The notes beneath the pieces are model-generated. The model did no database searches. It worked only from the letters and a program-made list of their open reading frames with translations, and was not told the DNA's origin. Positions 11,290-23,250 of a stretch of DNA of 64,000 nucleotides are shown here, piece after piece (within the stretch, counting starts at the first letter, position 1; each line of letters opens with the position of its first letter). The DNA comes from Euleptes europaea (Eukaryota > Chordata > Lepidosauria > Squamata > Sphaerodactylidae): assembly GCF_029931775.1 (NCBI RefSeq), contig NC_079318.1:30146159-30210158 (forward strand), in the 5' to 3' direction. Position numbers and translations under genes: made by a program.

Positions 11290-12490
11290 TTCCAGAGCTA
11301 TTTTGGTCTTTGAGGGAAGACTCATTATGCCCAGCCTGACAGCAATCACTCGGTGGCTTGTACCACCTCACATGTCCCTAACATCAGCCTCTGTACCAGA
11401 GGACTGGAGAATGGCCAATGTAGCACCCATTTGTAAAAAGGGTTCCAGTGGAGACCCAGGAAATTACAAGCCAGTTTGCTTAATGTCTGTTCCAGGTAAA
11501 TTGATGGGAAGCATTATTAAAGATAGAATTGTCAAGCATGTAGAAGGGCTTCTGCAAAGGTAAGTCTTGTTTCACTAACCTTGTAGAGTTTTTTGAAGTG
11601 TCAATAAACATGTGTACAGGAATTAGCCTGTGGATATTGTGTATTTGGATTTCCAAAAGGCTTTTGACAAAGTCCCCTACCAAAGACTGCTAAGCAAACT
11701 TCATAGTCATGGGATAAGAGGACCAGTCCTCTTATGGGTTTAGAGCTGGCTAAAAAAAAAAAGCAGAGAGTAGGAATTGGGCCTGAAAGTGGGCCTGGCC
11801 CTGTGGCCACCACCACAGTGCTGGTGTAGAGAGTAGACAGGAAGAAGCTTTTCTCCTTTTCTCATAATACTAGAATGCAGGGTCATCTGCTGAAGCTGAA
11901 GGGTGGGAGATTCAAATCAGACAAAAGGAAGTATTTCTTCACACAATGCATAATTAAATTGTGAACTCCCTGCCCCAGGATGTGGTGATGGCTGCCTACT
12001 TGGAAGGCTTTAAGATGGGAGTGGATATGTTCATGAATAATAGGGCTATTCATGGCTATTAGTCAAAATGGATACTCGTCATGATGCATACCTATTCTAT
12101 CTAGGATCAGAGGAGCATGCCTATTATATTAGGTGCTGTAGAACACAGGCAGGATAATAAGGGTTGCCCTTATTCAGGTACTAGCTGGAGATCTCCTGCT
12201 ATTACAAGTGATCTCCAGCCAACAGAGGTCAGTTCTCCTGGAGAAAATGGCCACTTTGGCAATTGGACTCTATAGCATTAAAGTCCCTCCCCTCCCCAAA
12301 CCCTGCCCTCCTCAGGCTCCGCCCCAAAAACTTCCCACTGGTGGCAAAGAGGGACCTGGCAATCCTACGGATAATGCTGCTGCAGTTGTCTTGTTTGTGG
12401 GCTTCCTAGAGGCACCTGTGTGAACAGACTGCTGAACTTGATGGCCCTTGGTCTCGCCCAGCATGGCTTTTCTTATGTTCATATGTTCAC
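11290..12490 (+). mobile_element. CR1 LINE, truncated, interrupted by a MITE
   Basis: The reverse-transcriptase N-terminal part is visible: VPEDWRMANVAPICKKGSS, GDPGNYKPVCLMSVPGKLM, then IVYLDFQKAFDKVPYQRLL near 11640-11700. After a gap, the ORF2 end and 3' UTR follow (ATGCAGGGTCATCTGCTGAA, AATTGTGAACTCCCTGCCCC), ending AGCATGGCTTTTCTTATGTT with TTCATATGTTC repeats. This is CR1 architecture with internal loss. The MITE at 12159-12367 splits the 3' part. It is decayed. Confidence 0.85.
12159..12367 (-). mobile_element. hAT-like MITE (TAGGGTTGCC family), 209 bp, inside CR1
   Basis: Inverted relative to the copy at 3580. The ends are AAGGGTTGCC and GGCAATCCTA, flanked by AGGATAAT (12151-12158) and CGGATAAT (12368-12375), an 8-bp duplication with one mismatch. 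Removing it restores an uninterrupted CR1 tail. Confidence 0.85.
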
Positions 12491-12549
12491 TTGCTTGACT
12501 CACCTAGGCCTGGCTGCATGCTACTCTTCATCAGTAGCCACCCTATGAA

Positions 12550-12785
12550 ACCCAGTGTTGTGTAGTGGTTAGAGTTCCAGAGTAGGGTCTGGGAGACCAA
12601 GGTTTGAATCCACATCTTCCTGTGGAAGCTCATTGGGTGATTTGGGGCCAGTCGCATACATTCAGCCTAACCTACCTCACCGGGTTGCTGTGAGGAGAAA
12701 AAGGAGGAGAGGAGAATAACGTCAGCCGCTTTGGTCCCCACTGTGGAGAAAGGTGGGATACAAATGAAGTAAATAAATAACAAAT
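12550..12785 (+). mobile_element. Sauria-type tRNA SINE
   Basis: Starts CCAGTGTTGTGTAGTGGTTA, with B box GGTTTGAATCC and the core GGCCAGTCGCATACATTCAG. The BovB-like end is TTGGTCCCCACTGTGGAGAA, then a GTGGGATACAAATGAAGTAA run with AAAT repeats. Confidence 0.85.
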
Positions 12786-13380
12786 ATAACAAATAACAAA
12801 GATGATATGAAAAAAGGAGAATAATTAATTCTACTCTGATTTGGTGAAAAGTAAGGCAGAAATGTACTAGGTGGGTAGATATATAGATGTGTTGGACAGG
12901 GTCATGGTCAACGTTTCCAAGCAGCTCAACAGCACTTATGTCTTGCACTAGATCCTAGAGACCGCTTGAAGTAGGAGCACCAACTCAGCAGTGGCCTTGA
13001 GTGCTCATGACAGCTGCCAGTTGAGCAGGTCTGATTCACCTCCTAGTGTTACACCACCTGTTGTGAATAGCACCAGCAGAGGGGCCCTTGAATCAGACCC
13101 AGTGTGTTTCATATAGGACTCCAGGTCCTAGGATCAGATTGTCAGAAATGTATAGTTAATTCTTGGAATATCTATCAGCCAGATTGGGTGTAATTGTCAG
13201 TTGGTGCATCTAACGCTGGGTTCACATGTGTAGTGAAAAGCCGATGCAAAGTGCGAGCAAATTTTCACTTTCCAGAGCATCTTGTCAAGACAAAACGTGA
13301 GCTCAAGTAACTCCCCCATGCCCACATCTTCTTTCCAGACAAGTGTATCTCTACAGCAGGGAAATACATAATCTTCTTGT
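12786..13380. other. Unassigned sequence
   Basis: No recognised gene or repeat. Confidence 0.4.
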
Positions 13381-13383
13381 TCA

Positions 13384-13575
13384 AACATTTATTTGTTTTA
13401 TTTTGCTTCTTTTGCCTTTCTCCCCAATAGGGACCCACTGTTCTCCTCTCCTCCCTTTTATCCTCCCAGTAACCCTGTGAGGTAGGTTAGGCTAAGCTTC
13501 CATGGCAGAGCGGAGATTTGAACCGGAGTCTCCCAAATCCTAATCCGACACTCTTAACCACAACACCACATTGAC
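13384..13575 (-). mobile_element. Sauria-type tRNA SINE, minus strand
   Basis: Reads in reverse from the ATTTATTTG tail and TTTCTCCCCAATAGGGACCC, through CCCTGTGAGGTAGGTTAGGC, to the head AACCACAACACCACATTG. It lies head to head with the next SINE. Confidence 0.8.
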
Positions 13576-13589
13576 TCTCTGACATGGCA

Positions 13590-13745
13590 GTGTATGGTGG
13601 AGAGCCAGTGTGGCACCGGATACAGAGTGCAAGATTTTGCCTGAGGAGACCCACACCGCAGAGCTGTTGTGAAGATAAAATTGTGCGATGCCCCATGTAA
13701 GCTGTCCATGGGAGAAAGGTGGGATACAAAGAGATGAATAAAACA
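13590..13745 (+). mobile_element. Diverged Sauria-type SINE, plus strand
   Basis: GAGCCAGTGTGGCACCGGAT, then GCTGTTGTGAAGATAAAATT, and GAGAAAGGTGGGATACAAAG. Internally shortened and old. Confidence 0.65.
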
Positions 13746-14552
13746 GAACCACAAGTATAACTACACATCCACTTTCTGCTATGCTGTAAGGTCTGAATAC
13801 ATTACTATTAACATTTGTGCAAAACGTTTTGCTCAAATGTAGAGGCAATTTTGCCTTCATTTCATTTCTATTGTATGACACAGAAAAACAACCCCACCAA
13901 TTTTAATCTTTTATATTTGCCAAGATTTCCAGATTTCTCTTGAGCTCCTTGATCATGACTCTCCATCACGGGGAAGTAACACTTTGACAGTTGATGTGAT
14001 CGGCTGTCAGATCAGAACTGAACACACTGTGCTGCCTTTTGGGCCAATGAGAACTGAATGAAATGCTTCTGTCTGCCTACGTTCAAATGCCAACATGGCT
14101 TAGATCTGGAAACCTACCAGAAAAAACATGGAACAAAAGTTCTCTATGACAGTAGTACTCCATGCTCCAAAGTATGTTTTGATGTTTATTGGCAAACAGA
14201 AGCAAATCCAACAATAACTACACTGTTTTCAGCTTTCTAAAGCGACTTCGTTTCTTCACATTTGTTCCAGCCAAGGCTGTGCTGGACAAATTAGGCAGAG
14301 AGTGGGGTTTGCTTAGTTGAACTTCGAAATTTCAAGATTTCTTTTAAAACAAAAACAAAAAGCAACGGCACTCATACACTCAAAAAGGTACTTTAAAACA
14401 ATTATCTACTGCCCTTTAGTGCTAACAGAAAGTAGAATATTCTTTCCATCTTTGAAGCTACAGTGCCATCTCGTGGTCACACCGTGTACATTTACTTTTC
14501 ATTTGCAAGTTAAGACAAACTTTTTTCTTGACTCCGGTTTTCCAAACTGTGT
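13746..14552. other. Unassigned sequence
   Basis: No recognised gene or repeat. Confidence 0.4.
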
Positions 14553-14768
14553 GGCTGTTACCGCACCTGTATTCCCAGCGATGTATTAAGAGTTTGAAAA
14601 TGTTGTAAAAAATACTGTTCGCACTTTGTTTGGGCCCTTCAGCTGTGAAGACGTCTTCCAACCATTTTTTAGCCGTGGCATCCAAAAACCCTTTTAAAGC
14701 GATGTTTTTTATAACATTTTCAAACTCTTAATAATACATCGCTGAGAATACCTAGTGCGGTAACAGCC
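14553..14768. mobile_element. Palindromic MITE, 216 bp (GGCTGTTACCGCAC ends)
   Basis: The left arm GGCTGTTACCGCACCTGTAT continues through TTCCCAGCGATGTATTAAGA and TTTGAAAATG. It is repeated in inverted form on the right, ending GTGCGGTAACAGCC. The arms are about 60-70 bp. Flanks are TGTGT at 14548-14552 and 14769-14773, a possible 5-bp duplication although the sequence is simple. No coding capacity; superfamily not assigned. Confidence 0.75.
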
Positions 14769-15144
14769 TGTGTTCCAGGGAACTTTTGGGTTCCTCTGAG
14801 AGTTACTGGGGGTACTTGTATTAGAAGACCAATAATGGTGGACAATTTCCACTGAAAAGCAACTTATGTACCGTTACTGATGTTCCTGAAAAATATACAC
14901 CCATGAGGAAATATTGTATGTTGAACTGCAGTTTCAGTTCATGGTGATGTATCCCACAGGTTCTGACTAGATACTTCAGAACACATCCTAGAATCCTCTT
15001 CAATAGGCAAAAATGCTACAAATACAGAGGTTCTTCCTCAACTGGCAAATTGACATACCAGGGTTCCCTTGAAAGCCTCTGTTTCAGAAAGCCAGGACTC
15101 TCCTGATTCCCACCACAGCTACAACTACCCTGAACTCTCAGAGA

Positions 15145-15330
15145 TAGGTTCCCAACCTCCAGGTGGGACCTGGAGATCTCCCAGAATTACAGCTGATATC
15201 CAGATAACAGAGGTCAGCTCCCCTGGAGAAAATGGCTGTTTTGGAGGGTGGAGTGTATGGTGTTGTAGTCCTTCCCTGGTTGCCACCCCCAGATCTCCAG
15301 GAATTTCCCTACCCATAGTTAGCAACCTTA
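15145..15330 (-). mobile_element. Diverged hAT-like MITE (TAGGGTTGCC family), 186 bp
   Basis: Ends are TAGGTTCCCAACCTCCAGG and GCAACCTTA, flanked by CTCAGAGA (15137-15144) and CTCAGAGC (15331-15338), 7 of 8 matching. The internal CCTGGAGAAAATGGCTG block is shared with the family. It forms part of an accidental long open frame with the CR1 that follows. Confidence 0.8.
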
Positions 15331-15384
15331 CTCAGAGCTGGAATCTTACTGATGCCCATTCCCATATGATACCTACATACCTAA

Positions 15385-15935
15385 GAGGCCCTTCTGTTCC
15401 AGAACGTGTCCAGAAAATGACAACAAAGATGGTGAGGGGTCTGCAGACCAAGTCCTATGAGGAAAGGGTGAAGGAGCTGGGTATGTTTAGCCTGAAGAGG
15501 AGAAGACTAAGAGGGGATATGATAACCATCTTCAAGTACTTGAAGGGCTGTCATATAGAGGATGGTGCCGAGTTGTTTTCTGTTGCCCCAGAAGGTCGGA
15601 CCAAAACCAACAGGTTGCAATTAAATCAAAAGAGTTTCCGTCTAGACATCAGGAAGAATTTTCTAACAGTTAGAGTGGTTCCTCAGTGGAACAGGCTTCC
15701 TCGGGAGGTGGTAAGCTCTCTTTCCCTGGAAGTTTTTAAGCAGAAGCTAGATGGCCATGCTGATTCTATGACCTTAGGCAGATCATGAGAGGGAGGGCAT
15801 CTTGGCCCTCTTCTGGGCATGGAGTATGGTTCACTGAGGTGTGGGGGGGAGGTAGTTGTGAATTTCCTCCATTGTGCAGGGAGTTGGACTAGATGACCCT
15901 GGTGGTCCCTTCCAACTCTATGATTCTATGATTCC
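15385..15935 (+). mobile_element. CR1 LINE 3' end with octamer tail
   Basis: The frame to 15788 encodes the CR1 ORF2 C-terminus: YEERVKELGMFSLKRRRLRG, DMITIFKYLKG, then RKNFLTVRVVPQWNRLPREV and SLSLEVFKQKLDG. The 3' UTR ends in TTCCAACTCTATGATTCTAT, the ATTCTATG octamer repeat typical of CR1. It is 5'-truncated. Confidence 0.92.
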
Positions 15936-16747
15936 ACAAAACTATCTCAGATTGACCAGGTCGCAACATCCAGCACATATATAGAAAAGTGTGCTCAGCA
16001 AGGATGACTCCAAGGAATAGCAAAGGTTAGTGGTGCACCCAAAATGTTAGTGGTGATACTACTGCACCTTTCACACCCTACAGCTTTCAGTCATAGTATG
16101 GAACATTTCAGAAAGCCTGCAGATGGTTTAAAAAAAGTCTAATTCACTCACTCTTGTCCTGAATCTATCTGCAATCAGATGCCATTGCTCTGCCTGCTAG
16201 GCCAGGCCAATCCCTTATCTACTTGTGCCCAGGACAGGTGACAGTCACCATTGGCCCCACCCACATCCAAAGCTAACATCCTATGAAAGTAAATCACATG
16301 ACTGGCCAGGAATAGGTCTGATAAGGAATAGTGCAAAGATTCACATGCATGGAGGGGAAGTGCATAGATCTTTTTTAAAGTAATCTCCCTTAACAGGTCT
16401 GAGCTGGTTCTAACCTTCTTGCCACTTAGTCTGGACAGGAAAAGAAAACTAGCTTGGGAGGCCCAGAATGGAAGGTTAGACCTAAGCTATGAACACAGTA
16501 AGTGTAGTTTGGCCCCATTTCTATAAATGGTTGGGCGTCTGTAAAACAACTGTTCAACATTTCAGAGCTTTTTAGAAAGCAAAGTGCCTCCCAAATGAAA
16601 GCAAATACTCCAAAATTCAAAAAGCATTGCTCTCCACTTCATAAGAAACATATCCTATTTTTGGAAATCTGTAGGAAAGAAAGAACAAGTCTTCTTCCAG
16701 TATTGCCTTCAGATATTTCATACCTTGTATAAAAATTGCGAATATAT
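15936..16747. other. Unassigned sequence
   Basis: No recognised gene or repeat. Confidence 0.4.
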
Positions 16748-17290
16748 CATAAGCATCATTCCTTTATTGGCATAAAAACTTAATACAAAAGGAATGGAAA
16801 TATTAAAAGGTGCCCTTTATAGAATAGTTAATATACAGTTGCATCGAATAATGCTCTTTGTTGATACTGCCATCTAGTTAACTGTTTGGCGGGCTTTTAA
16901 AACAAACTTTAAAAACTGAGCCACCGTCTCCAATATTTGGGGTGAACGATTGTTCAATAAGTAGGAAACATTAAAGGAATCTGAGACAGTCTGTCTATTA
17001 ACCAACAGGGGGCTTAAAAGTTCATTATGAGATTCTGTGTAGAAACTACAATAAAATAAGACATGAGCAACCGTTTCAATACAACTGTTGTCACAAGGGC
17101 GAAGCCTGTCAGACAGAGAGATTTTCCAAAATCTGCCTAGAACAGATGGTAAAACATTAATTCTGGCCAGAGAGATGACTCTACGTTGGGAAGGATCATA
17201 CAGGTGAGATATATAATTGTAGAAGGATTAGCAATAGAATACTCAGGGAACATTCACATGAGGCTTTATCCTGTTTTGAATCAGGTTTGG
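16748..17290 (-). mobile_element. LINE ORF2 C-terminal fragment (unassigned clade)
   Basis: The minus strand encodes YDPSQRRVISLARINVLPS and a knuckle CDNSCIETVAHVLFYCSFY, the same Cys-His arrangement as at 195-770 but from another subfamily. The sense 3' end has TTTTTATGCCAATAAAGG. Decayed. Confidence 0.7.
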
Positions 17291-17354
17291 TCCAAAATGT
17301 TTTAAAAGTGAGGAGGGATCATTTCAAAGGGAGCGCTTTCAGATGGGCTCTTTC

Positions 17355-17695
17355 TAGGGTTGCCAAGTGCCCGGTGGTGGCGGACAAACCCCTGCCAATC
17401 CACCCCGCTGCCCGCCAATCACCTGAGGGTTGGCGGGCAAACAGGCACGCACACCTGCACACCGTAGCCCGTCATTTCGGGTTTACACCCAGAAGCGCCG
17501 CGTTGCAAGGGGCCCTTTACCACTCAAACTCTCAGTTTGAGTGGGAAAAGGCCCCTCCCGGTGCAGCGCTTCCGGGTGTAAATGCATCGCAAGGAGCCTT
17601 TTACCACTCAAACTCCCAGTGGCGCATGCGTTGGCATAGCCGCGTTCCCCTCAGCTCTGTCCCAAAAGCCTCCCACAGGAGGAACCTGGCACCTA
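17355..17695 (+). mobile_element. hAT-like MITE, longer GC-rich type, 341 bp
   Basis: Starts TAGGGTTGCCAAGTGCCC and ends AACCTGGCACCTA. Flanks GCTCTTTC (17347-17354) and GCCCTTTC (17696-17703) match at 7 of 8 bases. Inside is an imperfect hairpin around CACTCAAACTCTCAGTTTGA near 17520-17545. Its length is close to the 343-bp copy at 33154-33496, suggesting a second subfamily. An open frame across it is not a gene. Confidence 0.75.
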
Positions 17696-17789
17696 GCCCT
17701 TTCATGCACAGCACCTTTGGATCGAATTTTGAATTTCAGATGGTGCTGCATTTTCCTGGAGTGCCCACCATTTTCAAAAAAAATTCTCC

Positions 17790-18440
17790 TCTCAGTATTA
17801 TTTATTTGTTCATTTATTTACATTACTTATAGTCCACCTTTCCCACTGGGACTCAAGGTGAGTCAATACAATCAACAGGACGGGGCAGTCAATAAACAAT
17901 GAAATGGGATTTGGGGTATAGAACCAACATGAAATCAGAAAAGCAGAATTGAAGCAAAGTATAAGTGTTAACATGACACATTAAATGATGCAACATTACA
18001 CAATAAGATCCAATTTACAGCAAACTATACCCAGTAGAACAGACCACAATCCCTAAAAATTTGTTCAAGTAACTCTGAGTAATTTTGTAGAGTGCTCCCC
18101 TGTTGCCTGTGTAGAAAAGCCTTCTTGAATAATTTAGTTTTGCACAGTTTGCGGAAAGCCAGGAGAGTAGGAGCATTCTTAACCTCCTCAAGCAGACCAT
18201 TCCACAAGGTGGGGGCCACAACCGAGAAGGCACGTGTACTGGCAGTTGTTGATTTTGCCCATTTGCAGGTTGGTACTTGCAGAAGGCCTTCCTGGGATGA
18301 GCAAAGCTGACATGGCGGAGCATAGGAGGAGAGACCGTCTCGCAGATGTGAGGGTCCAAGACCATGAAGGGCTTTGTATGTGATAGCCAGCACCTTAAAC
18401 TGAGCCCGGTACCTGATGGGTTTTGTGCTATATGTCATTA
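17790..18440 (-). mobile_element. L2/CR1-like LINE 3' end
   Basis: The minus strand at about 18025-18438 encodes a LINE ORF2 C-terminus: FKVLAITYKALHGLGPSHLR, then a TRAFSVVAPTLWNGLLEEV block, then LAFRKLCKTKLFKKAFL. The order 'TYKALHGL...PSxL', 'AFSVxAPxLWN', 'FKxxLKTxLF' is known from L2-like ORF2 ends. The 3' UTR runs to the TTATTTATTTG stretch at 17796. Confidence 0.8.
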
Positions 18441-19048
18441 TATCAAAAATCTCCTTCAGTTAAAAAAAAAAAAACCATAGAAATGGGTGGGGAAAATAAA
18501 GCAGTTCATTACAAAGTGCTAAGAACAGTTCAGATAGCTTATCCTGCAACTCAGAAACCTTACAACAAAACCTGAAGAAAAGTGGTTTCACACACGCACA
18601 AAAGATCAAACCTTCATTAGAAACCTTCATTTGACCTTTAAGACATCTGAAATATAAAAATAAACTGCCATCAGAATTAGCAATGGTTTAAAAAGCCTGC
18701 CTGTGGTGCAAACCCCCTTTCTACATCAGATACCAAAAGGGATTCTAAAAATGATCTCAGTATCAGAGTCAGTGACTTTACCAGATGAAGATTCTGCCTT
18801 CTCTAACTATTGTCCTTGCCACCCTCAAGTAGTTTTTCTTGAGTTGTCTCTGGTTTTGGTATTTATTCCTTAATTGTAGAATTCTCTTCCCCTACAGACT
18901 GACCAAATCCCAAGTCTGAGAACTAATTCAAATGTTATAGCTACCAGTTTGAGATTACTGGAAACCGTTTCTCTTGACATAAGAGCTGTAACATTTGTAA
19001 GCATCTTGTTGTATGTGTGTAAAGTCTCTATCAGTGTTGCATATTCCT
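18441..19048. other. Unassigned sequence
   Basis: Nothing recognised apart from an A-run at 18460-18473. Confidence 0.4.
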
Positions 19049-19250
19049 TAGGATTGCCAACCTCCAGGTACTAGCTAGCGATATCCCGCTATTACAACTG
19101 ATCTCCAGTCGATAGAGATCAGTTCGCCTGGAGAAACTGGCCGCTTTGGCAATTGGACTCTGGCATTGAAGTCCCTCCCCAAACCCAGCCCTCCTCAGGC
19201 TCTGCCCCAAAAATCTCCAGGTATTTCCCAGCCCGGAGCTGGCAATCCTA
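19049..19250 (-). mobile_element. hAT-like MITE (TAGGGTTGCC family), 202 bp
   Basis: Ends TAGGATTGCCAACC and GAGCTGGCAATCCTA; flanks ATATTCCT (19041-19048) and ATGTTCCT (19251-19258), 7 of 8 matching. Confidence 0.85.
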
Positions 19251-19258
19251 ATGTTCCT

Positions 19259-20020
19259 GGTAGCTATGATGGGCATTGTATGGAGACAGCACCACCCCCC
19301 GCTACACAATTGGGCTGGCACATGAGACAAACCAAGCAGATCTTTTATGAACTACCGTGAGGAAGCAGTTTTCTATTGGCGCACATGTATGATACATTGC
19401 ACTCTGGCCTAAGCTCCTTAGAGGAAGGATAAGATTAAAATGCACTACATGCATAGAAATGGCATAAGCAGAGGAATCCTCTGTTCCTCCCACCAACTAC
19501 ATGTTATAAAAAATGCATCTTTTGGTTCATTATGATTTTCCGGGTCTGGTTTTAATTATACTCGAGGGGAGGAGTTAATTATGCATTAGCTATTAGATCA
19601 CATCTCTACACATTTTCCTGTCTTGGAAACCAGTTGGCTGTCTGGTTGCATAGCCAGAATATGCTTAATCAAACACTAATAGGCATGTTAGTCGGTACAG
19701 TAAGCCTGCACATTGGTTTCTAAACCAATTAAAATGTAGGATATGCAGGTTTGTGCATACATACATTTATCCCCCCTTTTACAAACGAACTCACAATATA
19801 CATATTTTCATAGGTTAAAAGACAATAACTGGCCTACGTTCACCCAATGAACATTATGAATGAGCAAGGATTTCAAGTGAGGTCCTAGTCTCATTACTAT
19901 ACCACAAAACTATAAATGGATAAAAATGCAGTTTATTTTTTATTTCTTTCTGAGTGCCTTACTAAACTTGGCCATAAGAGGTCTCTTCCGGTTTAAGCAC
20001 AGCTATACTTAATCTCCTCC

Positions 20021-20021
<1 letters not shown>
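19259..20021. other. Unassigned sequence
   Basis: No recognised gene or repeat. Confidence 0.4.
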
Positions 20022-20084
<63 letters not shown>

Positions 20085-20086
20085 AT
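20022..20086. repeat. (ATCT)n microsatellite
   Basis: About fifteen near-perfect ATCT units, followed by a degenerate ATCC end. Likely length-polymorphic. Confidence 0.97.
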
Positions 20087-20224
20087 CCATCAATCCATCT
20101 TAAAGCTTCTTTAATTTTTTCAAATTCATATTGAGTTTACGTGCACACCCTTTCTACTACAATCACTGAAGCCATCACCTGCATTTTTCCTGCTCCCAAG
20201 ACAATTAGAAACTACTAGAAACTA

Positions 20225-20905
20225 CTTTGTCTCCCCTTGGAGTAAGATGATTGAGCAGAAACTGAGCTACTATGGCCTGTCGAAACAACTTTACAAAACA
20301 AATGACTATGCTCAGGCAAGATAAATTGTTAAACTCCGTATATTGGATGTCGAAAGACAGCATGATATGAATAGGCTAAGGAGCCCTCTTTATGATATAA
20401 GTGGGTTGAATAGGGTGGTCATGATGCCATATATTAAGTTATTGGATAACCAGGAATATAGGAGGATTTTTACCTTGTTAAGATATAACATGCTACCCAC
20501 AGCTCTTCTAGAGGGAAGATATATGGAAGTTGTCTATGTGAGTGCAGTGATGGTTCTGTAGAGACTTTAGAACATATTCTTTTTGAGTGTAGAATATATA
20601 GGCAGATTAAAGAATCCCTGATTGTGCCTATAATTGCATGTTACCCTCATGAAAATAGAAGGTCTCTTCTTTCAATCCTGCTATCGGATAAGCAGCAGGA
20701 GATTACCTGTAAAGTTGCCAAATTTGGTTGGCTGGTTCTTAAAATTAAGAAAAGGCGGAGTGGCGTATAAAGATGCCTTATGTAAATTTGTATTTTAATA
20801 AGATGTATATTGGTAGTATGTAAGCTATTTTACTTATGGATTAATTGTGTTCTTATTTATATTCTGGTCTATGACTGTTTTAAATAAACTTGACTTGACT
20901 TGGTT
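20225..20905 (+). mobile_element. LINE ORF2 C-terminal fragment (unassigned clade)
   Basis: Encodes NRLRSPLYDIS, then LRYNMLPTALLEGRYME, followed after a frame break by the rest of the Cys-His region. The 3' end is GACTGTTTTAAATAAACTTG with a CTTGA repeat. Same broad clade as the copies at 195, 4340, 16748 and 34133. Confidence 0.7.
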
Positions 20906-22160
20906 GTGAACCATTTATATTCAGATTCACCATTGCCTTAGTGATAACTTACTATGGTGCACATTCAGCCTCATCAGAAGCTGGTCATATGTAGCATCCA
21001 CTAAAGGGAAATTTACTCAAACATTCTCTATGGGGAAGCGATGGTATGAGTGGGTACTAGAGACAACTGACCCCTGGATGGCAGCATGAGCAATTTTATC
21101 ACTTGTCATTCACTTACTTTAGGCTAAAGAGAAGGATAGTGAGCTTATTATGAATCTGATTTATTAAGGAACATCTCTAGTTATTAGACAGTTCAGTTCT
21201 AAGCCCTACAGTGCAGGCACATAGCTGTCATTGGCACATCACCGGCATAGCTACTTGGAATCCTATGCTTTCTCAGTAGAGAGAAAAATGTTATGACATG
21301 ATGCTTACCACATTGGCCTGCAGATTGCCGGCTCCTCGTTCCACCCAAAGAACTGCAACTCTGTCCCCTGCCTAGAGATGATATAAAAACATGTTGCGTA
21401 GGACTGAGGAAGGGAGAGACTGCTTATTACTTCGACCTGCGGATTTCTATGTTTTGTTTCCCTGGTCTTAATTGTTGTTGTTGTTGTGTCTCTGTAGGAT
21501 ATTTCTTGCTGGTAGAAGATTTTTCTCCCATTTTTTCCTCCCATTTTGAAGTCTGTAGTAATAAGGCCTTGAGCAAGAGAGATTTTGCTGCATTAGAATT
21601 TCAAGTTGATTATAGTCATCTTATATTTTCGATAACCTTCACATTTGTAAGCCACTTAGAGTCCTGTGTTCCAAGACAAAAGCAGCATATAAATATGCAA
21701 AACAAACAAAGAAAGAAAAGGACTTGGTCCTAAGGAACTGAGTGCGTACCAATTGCTGACACTCACCATTTATTTAGCAGTATGCTAATGATGCCCCACC
21801 TCAGCCATATGTAGAAGAAAACCGTGAGCACATGCCAACATCAGCATGATGTCACAGTGCTTTCACCCACCCACAGAGCACAGAAAGGAATAAAAACCAC
21901 ATAACATCATTTTCACTGCATGGAGGATTGTAGTAAGTTTAGTAGGAGCCCTGTGACTACCACACACCTGGGATAACTGCATATGGGGGTTGAAGCCTCT
22001 TCCACATATCCTTTTGACAGGTGGATGCACAGGTAAGGAAGCCTAGCCAGTCCAAACATGTCAACTACTCCTCTTGGGAGAGGAAATCTTCAGGGAATGC
22101 CCATGACCTTTTTGATATATGGATTCCTGACCTAGTGGCAGAACTTTAGTTAACTTACTT
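20906..22160. other. Unassigned sequence
   Basis: No recognised gene or repeat, apart from a short TTG run near 21473. Confidence 0.4.
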
Positions 22161-22164
22161 ATTT

Positions 22165-22260
22165 ACTTAGTTCATTTATCACCTGCCTTTCTCACCGAGA
22201 CTCCAGGAGGTTCACAAAATATATATTTTTTAAATCACATAGCATGAAACATCCTATAAA
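22165..22260 (-). mobile_element. Short LINE/SINE 3' tail fragment
   Basis: Reads TATCACCTGCCTTTCTCACC then GAGACTCCAGGAGGTTCACA, the reverse of the '...GAGAAAGGCxGGTxATA' tail shared by several reptile LINEs and SINEs. Confidence 0.5.
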
Positions 22261-22980
22261 CAGTGTAACAGGACTAGAATCCCGTAATTAGAAAACCCTC
22301 AGAAGGCATCTGTATAATGGGTATAGAATGTTTGATCCTTAAAATCTAACTGTAGGTTCTGTTATTAGTGTTGCCCTTCATTTACAGTGTAGGCTTCAGC
22401 CTGGAATTTATGGGGTCAATTGGAGATCACTAAAATTGGTGAAATTCCACCAATGCTTATGGGACCACATCACTGTTAGCTGCTGTGAATCACTCTTTCA
22501 CAGTTGGAATCTCAATTTGTTGTGCCAGCAAATAAGCACTCAGAACAAGGCATATCAACTGCTGCATCAGCACATCACAGACCATAATATTGCAGTGAGG
22601 CTGGAGGATGTTCCTATATAATTGCTGGTGGATAGAGAAACACAAATATTTAGTGCTCGGTTATAAACGTATCGGAGGCAGTGACTCATCATCCAGAAAA
22701 ATGAGATTGTGATGTCTAATCCTTTGCAGCCTGCAATTAAGTTGATTCAGCTAACAATGAAACATGACATCTCACAGATTCATTGTAGCGTAAGCTTCTG
22801 TTGACCAGGGCCCACATTAGCAGATGCAGGGATAGGTAGACAAGTCCAGAATGCAAGGAGAAGAAAGAGGGGAAATGGGTCACAGTGAGGTCAAAAGGCC
22901 AAGCAATGCAAAAGAGAGACAAAAACCTGCTGCTAACTTTTACACTGCTTGGTCTTTGACTTCCCATTGTCATTTAGGTG
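22261..22980. other. Unassigned sequence
   Basis: No recognised gene or repeat. Confidence 0.4.
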
Positions 22981-23250
22981 TAGGGTTGCCAACCTCCAGG
23001 TACTAGCTGGAGATCTCCTCCTAGTACAACTGATCTCCAGCCGATAGAGATCAGTTCACCTGGATGAAATGGCCACTTTGGCAATTGGACTCTACAATAT
23101 CCCTCCACAAACCCCACCCTCCTCAGGCTCCGCCTAGGGTTGCCAGGTCCCTCTTCACCACCGGCAGGAGGGTTTTGGGGCTGCCTTGATCCCTGAGATC
23201 TCTCTTTCTGGAAATTCACTACTGTACCCAATCCCCCTATGCCTGTGAAA
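22981..23250 (-). mobile_element. Two broken hAT-like MITEs in tandem
   Basis: A first copy starts TAGGGTTGCCAACCTCC at 22981 and stops at its CAGGCTCCGCC block. At 23135 a second copy starts TAGGGTTGCCAGGTCCCTCT, matching the start of the 343-bp type at 33154. Neither right end is found, so the second probably inserted into the first and sequence was then lost. Confidence 0.65.

Noticed and set aside
15069-15788. 239-codon open frame as a host gene
   Set aside because: Its first half is a MITE and its second half the CR1 ORF2 end.
17287-17832. 181-codon plus-strand open frame
   Set aside because: It spans a 341-bp MITE and its flanks; no domain, and the GC-rich repeat explains the openness.
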